DNA from: Incurvaria masculella
Lineage: Eukaryota; Arthropoda; Insecta; Lepidoptera; Incurvariidae
Direction: 5' to 3'
Assembly: GCA_946894095.1 (NCBI GenBank)
Contig: OX335642.1
Span: forward strand, 21,463,021-21,527,020
Length of the DNA: 64,000 bases
The notes beneath the pieces were generated by a model that did no database searches, was not told the DNA's origin, and worked only from the letters and a program-made list of their open reading frames with translations. The position numbers and the translations under genes were made by a program. This document shows positions 30,901-42,900 of the stretch, one piece after another; within the stretch, counting starts at the first letter, position 1, and each line of letters begins with the position of its first letter.

Positions 30901-33900
30901 CAACACAGGATCTGCGAGTAGCCAACATGCCAAACAGTACCTACATTTAACGTAGTTGGCCGGGCCTGATCGATCACCTTTTTTAGGCACGGACTGAACA
31001 TAGAATTTCTAAGGTTATCCAAGATTCCATCACTCGGTTTGTTATGAAGTATTTGGAGTATATCAATGTCAGGTGTTGTGAGATTAAGTTGCAAGTTTTG
31101 TCTCGAGAGTTCATGCTGTAGGGGTGCTTTTGTATATCGGTGAAGTATGTAGGATGGACATGTATGGACTCACGTGCGAGGGGTGGTGCGGCGGTGGGGG
31201 GAGGCGGCGGCGGGGGCGGCGGGTCGTCGTCCACGAGGATCACATCCTGCGAGTCCGAGTCGTAGCCGCTCCATCCTGCAACACCCACTCCGTACAAGCC
31301 GCACTTCACACCAATCCCAACCATGACGTTGGGGGTAACCCTTTCAAACCTCAATTACTTTTAGCATCTTTGGAGCTTCATAACGCTATTTCTCCGTGCC
31401 CATTTTACCGCCGCTCAATGCTCAACAGGCAAGGAATGCACCCATTCACTGTCCGCATTCCTCAAATTAGAACCAACCCATCCTCTAATTATTTATTTAT
31501 GGGTCGGTAAACTTTTAAACGAAATGTTTTGTTTCCAACAAGGTGTTTTCTTTAATGTACCTTTAAAAATCAGGAGAAGAGCCATCTGAGCCCTTAGTCA
31601 GACTTTGTTGGTTTCTAATTTTTTTTGTGCAACCTGACATGGATGGCTAATACCACACAACTACCGTTATGATATTAGCCCAATACACAACATTCCTGAA
31701 GGACCTTCCCTTTATGAGCACGGCTACATTGAACTGGATGGAAACCACGGACAAGTTTTCATTGCCGCTTCGACCATATTTTCATCCAATGCGATGGTAC
31801 CTACCCGGGCAGGCTTAATCCAGGGGCAGGGGAAGGGGACTTACAGTTTTACATGAATTCCGAACCATGGAGCAGCACGCATTCGTCACGAAATGCACTT
31901 ATCGAACTCAGAAAGAGAAAGAAAGTGGTGCATGTCGGGGCGAGGAATTAAACCCAGACCTCTGGTACACTAGGCCATTTCCCGCACCACTAGGCTACGA
32001 GCCGCATAATTAAATCTATTTAATGTATTCTGAAATATGAATTGCAACGCCTTCTCTTCAACATTTACTATCCCTATTCCACAATTGTATGACATAAGCA
32101 ATGTTTCCCTACTATTATTTATCTATGGTAAAAAAAAAACAAATAATCAATAATAGTAATAAAAAATCAATAATCAATAAATAAAATCAATATAAATATA
32201 CAATTTGAATAATAACATAATAATAATAATAATCAATAATAATAATCAATTTAAATATATAATTTGAATGATAAGTAATATTAGTAATACCAATTTAAAA
32301 AATTAAAAAATATACAAGTGCACTCCGGGAAAGATGAAATTCACGCATCAGCTTCAAGCTGCTAGTGATATAAATAACATAATAATAATAATAATAATAT
32401 GAAATTACCGAGGGAGTAAGTACAAGTTTACCTGGCCTGGAGGAAGACGCGGGGCTGGCCACCGCCGGGCTCACCACCTGCTGCAACACACAACATTCTT
32501 GTTACCATATGCAAAAACTGCACATATATGTACTTATGAGAATCATTGAAAGTGGATGTGAGCTATGCAGTACACTGCCTAACCTTTGAATGTTAACTAA
32601 CCTTCCATTCGACCATTGCGCACAGCACAAAGATGAAGAGCCACTTATTTATTTATTTCGAGGCATGCCAATGGTTTACACACAAAGACAGTTCAATTAA
32701 CTCAGGAAAAAGAACCGACAAAAAACAATTTTGTTTTCTTTGGTGATTACAAAATATGTAACTGGTGGTTACTAGTGCTGTCTCACTCATACATATGTGG
32801 TTAGCTGTAAGTTATCTCTCACATTACAGAATCCGTAGCCAGTAAAACAGGTAGTGCGAATTAACCTGTCGCTCAATTAATAAAAGTGCCTGTTCTTTAG
32901 TGTTTTACATAGTTAAATAATTTTCCATGACCTTATACAAAATCTGTAATCATATCATCGAATGTTCTGATCTCCTTACCATAACTGGCTTGACTAGGAG
33001 TCTAGCAGTTTTCCACACCCCTCTATGTCGCAACAATGCTGGTAATCATTCCCCTTAGGAAGAGAGTACACTCGACAACCATATGTTTTCACGTGTGGAC
33101 ATATAGGACCAAAGAACATTACGGTTTAGATGTAATTTTATAAAAAAAAAAAGAGAAAAAAAAAAAAAGATTCTGACGAATTGAGAACCTCCTCCTTTTT
33201 TTCGAAGTCGGTTAAAAATAGCACAATTTTGTACCTGGCCCCAGAATAAGTTAGTCACGTCGGGAACAGCCCTCTTCAGCGGTGTATGCTATTTTAACAA
33301 GTATGTGCTTGAATTTAAAATTGTATTACATAAATAATTTCTTCTCTCTGGCCGTTGCTTTGAGCACTGTATTGCATTTCCTCGTATTTTTGTTTTACTA
33401 CTCATGAATGTTTACCCGTCTGATTTCAGTTCATATTTTGTATTTAAGTTAAGATTTTAGATATATGTTTGTGTACCCTTATGAAATAATAAAAACAAAA
33501 GTTTAAGCCAAGTGAATCTCTCTAGCTGCAGGAGCCTTCTCAGCTGACATCTGTGAGCGCACTGTGAGGCTCCTTGGTGAGTGGTGCGTGGTGGGTGGCG
33601 GGTGGTGTGCGTACTGACCCGGGAGACCGCCGGCGAAGTGAGTGGCCGAGCGTGTCGTTCGGCAGACGTGCGGCTCCCGTGCCCTGCACACACAAACACA
33701 TACATTATTACAAGTGGCCCATGCTCTCGCAAGCAGCTGCATTACATTCTGTAATGTTAGAAATTCGTGTAATTTGTGTGGTGGGTAGTGAGCTGCACCA
33801 CACAGGAGATGCAGCCAGCTTCATGGGAGGGATTTAATAGCAGTTGGCAGTTTCGGCTGCAGAAGTGTGCATCAGAGCTCCAGTACCTAACCTATTCTAA

Positions 33901-36900
33901 CCTAACCTAACCCATATGACAAACGGGCAGTGGCCTTCATCCATGAGGCAACCCACTATATCATTATTAAAGAATTATATCCTGTTACATTTCAAGCATA
34001 CATGTAACTTAGTAAGTAAGCTTTTCATAAATGAAAATTTTCCACTTACCTTCTCGTGTTGAAGGTGCATAAATAATCACACCTTAAAATTAATGCAATA
34101 TCTGCATGTTCATATGCAGCATGAACAAATAGATTTTTTATTTATATTTCTTGCTGCTAAAATTTGATATGCTGTGTCAGATTCCCGAAAGTTACACTAT
34201 GTGGTTCCGTTCTGAGAAGCGTAAAAATATTGTCATAATGGCAATAAATGTCCAAATGTCAAATGCTCATGGATAGTATCATTGTCCTAGCGACTGGCTG
34301 GCTAATATAGACTTGACTACGGTCGCTTCTTAGTCCGTGCAATGGATTGCTGATAATTTCGAGGACTCTATCATGAAAAGTTAGGAATATTGGCCTCTGT
34401 AAAGAAAAAGTTCGCCCGCACATAGCAGATGTTTGGGTGTAACTCCTTACGCGGTAGGAATATATGTTGATTTCTTCCATATCGAAGTTACTTGGGTTAG
34501 GAGTAAGAATAATTTGGAATGCATTTAGGCAGAACTTGAGCAGCTAGCGGGACCAATTGTATATTATAGATTTTCACTTCAACGCAGGATAGATGCAGAA
34601 ATTGCTTACGGTTAACTGCTTTAGTTATGCATTACTAGAGTTAGGACGTGTAGGTTAAAATCTTGCTCAATGTCCTCCTTAGTAAAACCTTTCAGTATTT
34701 AATGGTCATACCTTGCCATATCTATGCCCAGTCCAGATGTTATGAGTGCGGGTTTCAACTCGGAATGATTTGTGGAAGTATTGATTCAAGGTCATCTACA
34801 TACATGCGCCCTGTTAGGTAGGGCTTAAATCTCACTGTCATGTGTCTCTGAGAATGCAGGGTTTAGATATTCTGACAAATTAATAACATATCGACGGTTT
34901 CCTAAAATTTAACCAAAGCTATTGTGTGTGTAAAACTAACAAAGAAAAAAATATTGTGGGATCTGAACAAGGTTGATAGGTCAGCACAGCGAGGAAGAAG
35001 GGACTGGGGACCAAAACTCGTTTGTGTGGGGACGGCGTAACGACTTTAACTTCAATGGCGGTAGCGCCGGCGATTCAGTTTGCTGACGAATTCGGTCACT
35101 ACTGATGTTCTCGAGTTCCAACACACGTAAAAACACGCAAGAACTTCACAGGATTCTATTTGCTGAAACGTAAATTCGAGGTAGCGAAAAGCGAACTAAT
35201 GTAATAAAGCGAGTTAGTGTAATAATTACACTAACTCGTGGCGGCACTGCCGCCATACGAATGAGTTTCTATCGAAACTCCCGTCCTTCCTCAGCTGGTA
35301 ATATGTTTTTGCAAGAACTTGAAAGGAGCTTCATCAGATAGTGCTGCGATCGATGTACTGGCTACCAGACTAGGTTAGTTCATGGTGAACTTTTTCCCTT
35401 TCCTGACTAAACTCCGCAATAGACATCCCTACACACCACCTTGAGAAGTGCCTGAGTTTGTTTTGGATGGCGGGTTGATAGTGTCATGTCATCAGCAAAA
35501 GCCAGAATTACCACCATTTAAATTACTTCATGTTTGAACCTGTATCCTCATTTACTTTATTTTGTATTGAGCTTATTGATAAAATGTGAAATGAAAAATA
35601 CCTTTGTAACGTCCGTAGAGGAAATAGACGGTGCTATCGTTGTAATAGACTTTCATTGTTGACTTTTAACTTAAGCTTTTCACCATTTGGCTTGAAACAG
35701 AACATTCTTAGAAAAGTAAAGCACTGCACTTTGAAAAGAGTCACGTCGGAATGGCTGGACTGTAGCGCTACACGTGCAAAGTGTCAGTGTAGAAAAAGCT
35801 GATATGACAACACTTAAGGAGACAGTGGGGACGTTCAATAATTATGTAACACATTTGCACAGCTTTGTGCTTGCTTTATTTTTAAAATAAATATCCTCGA
35901 AACCATATTTTTGTTTATTGTTTATTGTTTATTCATCATCCATAGACAGTACACTGAACTCGGATTTGTCATATTTTATCATTAGCCAGTTCGGGGAAAT
36001 CCCAGCGAAGAAGAACTGGAAAGAAACTCCGCTGGTTTTTTTTTTCAACGTCCACTTAGTCTAAATTTACAAAAGTATTTAGATTCACAGATAAACACGC
36101 TAAATTAATACATGTGCATGTCTAACCAACTATCTGGGCCAAGAAGAATAATTTATCTTGCTGGTAAAATTGTTAATTATCCCATAATTTATTTCAAAAG
36201 GTTTTAGGTCGTCACTCCTCAAAAACGTCGAAGTGAAAATGTCGCTAAAGCAATTCCCGAATGACTGTGGTGCGAAATTTCCAAAATCGGGGCAAATCCC
36301 CGATCAATCAGCAACACTGCATGTATAATAAATTTGAATTGACTGAACCGAACTAGGTTCTTTTTAACTTGGGATCTAAAATTCCAATTCATGTTTTCCT
36401 ATTTTTAATTAAATAAGTCTTTGAGGAATACTTTATGATCTCAGTGTGTATCTGGGAATGCTAACGTAATTATTGAATGATCCTTAAGCGACCTGATGAC
36501 ATAAGCTCTGTTATACTTGGGATTGGATTACAATCTGTTAGCTAGAATTGGCTTGTAATATTCTTGCTTTGTTGGGAAATTTTATACAAACCTTATATAT
36601 AAAACTTTAATTACGGTTTGGTATGTAGTTTTTTTCATAAATGCTTATGCTACTCACTTACATATCTTGGCGCGAGTTGGATGGATGCGAGTCCCATGAA
36701 ACAATTTTATGTAAGAATTAAAAACGTAACGAACCACAATAAAGGGATGCCCAAAAGGCGCTAGTAGGTAGGAGAGTTACCATGGCCACTTGGCCGCTGC
36801 TGCACGGAGCTCGTGATGACGGGCCACCGCTTGAGGAGCACCTTGGCGCAACACGCTAGCGACGGGTCGCGCGGTCGCCGCCGCAGCAGGGTTACATGCC

Positions 36901-39900
36901 TATCCAGTCGGCATCAGCAGGTAGAAGAGTTACCGTGGCCACTTGGCGGCTGTTGCACGGAGCTCGGGGTGACGAGGTCCCGCCACCGCTTGACGAGCAC
37001 CTTGGCGCAGCACGCTAGCGACGGGTCGCGCGTTCACCGCCGCAGCAGGTTTACGTGCCTATCCAGTTTGCATCAGTAGGTAGGAGAGTTACCGTGGCCA
37101 CTTGGCCGCTGCTGCACGGAGCCCGGGATGACGAGGTCCCGCCACCGCTTGACGAGCACCTTGGCGAAGCACGCGAGCGACGGGACGCGCGTTCACCGCC
37201 GCAGCAGGTTTACGTGCCTATCCAGTCGGCATCAGAAGGTAGGAGAGTTACCGTGGCCACTTGGCCGCTGCTGCACGGAGCACGGGATGACGAGGTCCCG
37301 CCACCGCTTGACGAGCACCTTGGCGAAGCACGCGAGCGACGGGACGCGCGTTCGCCGCTGCAGCAGGTTTACATGCCTATCCAGTCGGCATCAGTAGGTA
37401 GGAGAGTTACCGTGGCCACTTGGCCGCTGCTGCACGGAGCCCGGGATGACGAGGTCCCGCCACCGCTTGACGAGCACCTTGGCCCGGCGGGCGAGCGACG
37501 GGTCGCGCGTGCGTCGCCGCAGCAGGTTCACATGCCTGCCCAGTCGGGTGGTCTACGAAGAGAGATGTCATTGCATTAAAGAATCAATTATATCTGAGGT
37601 ATATACAAGTAATGCATATTCAAATTCACCAAATTAGAAATACTCTGCGAGTACGCCACACACAAGTCACCTTGTCAAGAGTATCGTATGTGCTGGGGCC
37701 TCAAGAAAAATGCAGTGTAACCTGCAAGTTGCATACAAATCACACATCCGAATTTGTATGTATTAATGAAAAATATAGGGGTTCTTTTGTTTTTTTTTTT
37801 TTTTCTCTATTGATTTGGTTAGGGCTTTAGCCATGTTTGGCTATGCCAGCCCCATAGTAACTATTTCAGTTTACTGATTGCTACGCAGGACAAGAGAATT
37901 ATTAAAAAATGTGGTCACAATTTGGAACTCTTCACTTTGTGGTTGGCTCAGAGCTTCATGGATTTTGAAGAATAAATTCAGTCTGTCTGTACATAGATCT
38001 TTCAACAGTTTGTTTCTCATAACCTGGTTCCGGACACAATCCAAGAGTACGTGAAACTGATCCTCTGCTTGTTGACAAGCGGAGCAGTTAGGGGAGTCAA
38101 CTATTCGCATAAAATGCAGTGTCTTATTTAGTGTTGTATGTCCGGATCTTAGTCTGAGGCCTGTCACTATGTTCGATCTTGGCAATTTAGAATTAAGAAG
38201 CCATGGTGTTTTAAGTGGTTCACATTGAATTGTTTTATACCATATTCCTTTCTCTACCGACCTTCTATCATAATGCTCTTTCCATAGAGTTTGACATGAG
38301 CTTTTTAAATTAAACAATATGTCGGTAGAGCATGGATCACAATTGATTTCAATGCTTTCTGATGACATAACTGCTTGCTTAGCCAACCTGTCTGCAATTT
38401 CATTTCCTGGTACTCCAACATGAGATGGAATCCATTGTAGGTGAATGTTTTTTCCATTTGACTGAAGCTTTAGAATATCATTTAGAATTGTGTATGCTAT
38501 GCGTCTACCCCGACTCTCTCTCGTAGCCATAATGAGGTGTTGAAGAGCACTTTTAGAGTCAGTAAATATGACAATGTTGTCCTCATTAGTTGTTGCTGCG
38601 TACGAGAGGGCTTCGGAAATAGCTATTAGTTCAATTGTCATGATCGGTAATAGACCACAGTTAACTTTGAACTCTAAACCGTGCGATGCTATCATATCCC
38701 AAAAAGATGCCCCATTTCCGTGTAGGTCTTTAGAGCCATCTGAGTATAAGTGCCTGTATTCCTTGTATTGGTTACCTATTAGTGCCTCAGTGATGGATCT
38801 AAGTTCCTGAGGTGGAAAATCCTTTTTTGATTTGTCAAGCCCCGGAAAGTCACAGTGAATACATTGTGTGGATATATTAGATACCCATGTCGGGAGTGTG
38901 TACATTGGCAGAGTAGGGTGATTCTCTATAATTACATTTTTAAAACTATGGTAGTAGTTGGCAAGCAGTGGCACCTTTCTATTCTTCCAATACACACGAT
39001 CTATCATTTCTGAAAGTTTGTCCAGCAGGTCTATTACAGGATTGTTTGTTTTTGACTTTGCATAATACATTTATAATATTAGTATGGATTTATTTGGAAA
39101 TATATTAGTTAGGATTGAATACTGAACATCAATAGTTATTTTGCCGAAATGATGAAGCCCATTGTATCTGTGGTCCAGCTGGCGACTTCTTTAGCCAACC
39201 GAGCTCCTTCACGAAGTGCGGTAGTTTAGGAGAACATTAGGGGTTTCCTTAGTGGCTACAGTACTCATAGAAAATGTACTCACCTCCAACAAGTCTTTAG
39301 TGATGTGAATTTTCTCCAAGACCGATATGATTTCATTAACAGCATGCATATCCACCACCTGCAACATGACAATGCACTCATGTAGTCCCATTCTACCTAC
39401 TATGTTGTTGTAATTTGAGGAAATCTACCAGTCAACGAATTGTCTTACTTGAATCAGAAATAATGTCTGGTACATTATTATGCGACTTCCTTCAAGTTCA
39501 ATAGAAGACAAAAGTAAAATTGTCACACACGTCTGAGATTATCCCACCTTCATTTCTGTCCCTTTGGAATTTTAAAAAAATTGTGGTTGCTAGATTTCTC
39601 AATAATTCAAATTCACCAAGTCAAAGCTTTTGACGTGATTGGATAAGTTGAGTGAAAGAGTTTTATTGTTCTTTTTACGATTGTTTCCAACCACAGAGTA
39701 ACAAAACCAACATGTAACTACCATTGATTAGTTGTTGCCACCAGGTTACGAATGGTATTACGACAAATACAACAGCAGGTTTCTACACACATTAAATTTG
39801 TTGATTTATGCTTATCTAACTGAAAACTTCAAAATTTCAACAGTTAATGACAAATTTTAGTGCTGGGGGGTGGGAATTACGAATCTAGGTTGTTTCGTTA

Positions 39901-42900
39901 AACTGATGACAAATTGTGATAGGATCTTGTGGTTCCAGTAACCAGGTAGGGTCAGATGGGTAAAGGCAACTATGTGATGTTGCCCGGCAACAGATTTTCG
40001 CTATGTGTTTCTGGTCTGCAATAGCATACTTTTTCCCAAACTTACCTTCAGCTCAAAGCAGGCACTGAACCACTCAGTGATTACCGCAATTTGCAACCTC
40101 GAGGGAATAAAAGCGAATGTGCGACCCTACGTGTATATTTCATCATATTATGTACAATACTCTTGGTGATCAGAGACCCTAGTCCGAGTCCTATTTGTTT
40201 GTCGTTTGACGTTTTTACGTAACGTCGAAATTCCGTAAACGCCAATTAAGGTGACGACTGAGACTAGGAGCTCAGTGATCAGAACAAGCAGCGCAAGTAT
40301 TATGCAGCAAAATTGCAAGAAAAACAAAAACACCATTTTTAACTGAGCATTAAGTCTGTGAAATAGAACAATCTTATCAAACTAGTCGTTACAAGGTGGC
40401 ATGTGGCAGCAGCTTATTTATCCTAGGGCCATGAGGGCGGTGGCCCGGAGCGACAGGCTGCGAGCGGTAGTGCAAGCCACCTCTAGCGCTCAGCGCCTAT
40501 TTTGCATTTTTTCAAAATATCTGACTCTGAAGTGATAGTTACTACCATAAAGTTACAAATATTTAACCTGATTGATTTGCGGATGATCTACAAGGCGAAT
40601 GGGTTCTTTTAAAGTGATTTTAGATGCTTCCCAAAAATAATCTAAGTTTAAGGCAACTTTACCTATTTATTATGCAAAAGAATTTGAAGGAAGTATTTTA
40701 ATTTAGAGAAATAGCATTACATTCCTGAGTGGTCCTACTGAAATGAATTAAAAATTATCTACTTAGCAAAGATCCAATAATAAGTTTAGCCTTCCTTAAT
40801 ACATTAGAAGATACAAAATTAATTGTAAACCAATTACATGGATTCCAGGGCATAAAAATAATCCAATTGGGCCCGCTGCATTTCTTCCTATGCATGTCAT
40901 AAAAACCGACTGAGGCATTCGTCGTTCATTGTTCAGATTCCACGTTAAACTGTAGATGGGACTGTCCTTATTTACTAGATCGTAGGATTAATCCCGCTCA
41001 GGTACCTACCATTGCATTGAATTGACGATGGTCGAAGCGGCAATAAAAATTGTCCGTGTTTTCCATCCACTTCAATGTAGCTGTGCAATTAAAGGAAGGT
41101 CCTGGCATGTCACCTAGTTCCCATGAGGTTTGTTGGGCTAATATCATGGCAGTAGGTGTGGTATTAGCCATTCATGTCCAGTCACATAAAAAAAAATATT
41201 GTAAAAAAATATATTTAATAACTTAAAAAAAAGAATATGCCCGATTTTATGTTAATTAAGGGGCAACAAACCTCATAGGCCCAGGGCGCCAAATCTTAAA
41301 AAACGTCTGTGTGGTGGGATAGGGTTAAAGTGGGACCAATGAAATCCCTGCTACAAGCATAAGAACCGTCACACCAGGAGTAACACAATATTTTTCTAAA
41401 TTGCTGTAAAACAATTGTTTCCAAACACCCAGTTGTTTCATAACAAGTGTAAACCATTGCTAAGTATTACGAAACACAGAGATCTTACTAAATTTACAGT
41501 TTTAGACAGTGTAATTCTTCATCGTAAACTTGCCGCTTGTTCAGCCCACTATGTCCGAGTACTGAACAATGGAGTTCTGCACCAAAGAAGTTTTTGTCTA
41601 CTTTATGTGAGCGAGAAAAAAATGTATTACCGGTTTTTTAACATTGTGTCGTTTCTTTAAATATTTCTTACATGAAATTTATATAGATCACAATGGTTGC
41701 TGAGCGTAGTCAATGGTGCCATTTTATTTTTAATTCTTTGCAACATAAGTTAGCTCATTTATTTTTGAGTTTTAGTTTTAATGAAAAGAATGGCCTGTTG
41801 GAATTCTTAAAAGCCTTAATGTAGTTAATGGCAGGTAAGCCCCGAGAGGAATTTCCCCTATTTTTCATTTCAAAGACAGTACACATCTTTCAGGACTCGT
41901 AAATAAGTACAAGACGTTAATAGCACAGTAGATATATAGCTGCACGACTGGGGCCACAGCAGTAGTTCAACTCAGAAGATTTTTCAGATAAACGTCTTCC
42001 CTCCATCAAGCTGGTTCTGTTATTTTTAAATAGATGACTTCGAAGGTCCATTTGCGACAGTTCAGCCCTGCGAAACTATTTTAGAGCCCATACAAGCAAA
42101 ACGTGCCTGTACAGTGCAAGAAATCGGGACTTTATATCGAGTTGAGCTACTGAATGGAATCAGTTAATAGTCTTAATAGTCTGAGCTATTGATGGTTTCA
42201 CCCAACACAATGGCAGAAAAAACAAGCAAGTGAGAAAAAAACATGGTATCATCTTATATCTAGGTAGCATCTTTAGTTTTATTAAATTTCATTTCAAATG
42301 AGATACTTACTAACTCGGCTGATCTAGATCCAATAAATATGGTAATGCTAGCAGCTAGTCTGTTACTTCAAGTTTACAACGCAAGAAAGCATGAAACCCC
42401 GTGTACAGGTCATACAAAAATGGCACAACACAAGTCATAGGTCAGTGTAGAGGAGTGAGGTGTACGAGTATGTACCCATCACAAAATCTGATTCGACGGA
42501 TATTCACATCGGCCATAAAGTTTGGTCCAATCTGTAGACTTTGGTGTTTTAATTGTTCCTTACAGTGTAATTTAATTAAAAGTAAGTTGGTAAAATGGTC
42601 AGCAACTTCAACCAACGCTCCAGTTAGAACTAAACCAACAGGCTTATGATGTCAAGGGGCCCAGATATGACCAAGTCATTGGTAGCAGAGATCATCGCAA
42701 TCATTCTAAATTGGCGATGTAAAATATCAGGTGATAATTAAATGAAATGTAAATGGATACATAGGTAACAACATCTTGTTCACCACCAGTGAGCACATGG
42801 TTCAGGAAATGTCTGTCTCCAACCGATTTTAAGACTGTGAATAGCAAGTCATTCAACAAATGTAAAAAGATCCTTTTATACTTTATTCCACAACTTTAAG

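Noticed and set aside
31935..32010. Functional tRNA gene
   Set aside because: A- and B-box-like motifs are present on the minus strand, but no cloverleaf stems could be built, and the sequence runs into a repeated SINE body.
33886..33912. True telomeric repeat tract
   Set aside because: Only about five imperfect CCTAA units inside a gene intron; not a chromosome end.
37055..37579. 174-codon plus-strand ORF with a repeated RRVTVATWPLLHGARDDE unit
   Set aside because: It lies exactly antisense to MED26 exon 3 and its copies. It is open only because the GC-rich unit has a period that is a multiple of three and the reverse frame happens to lack stops.
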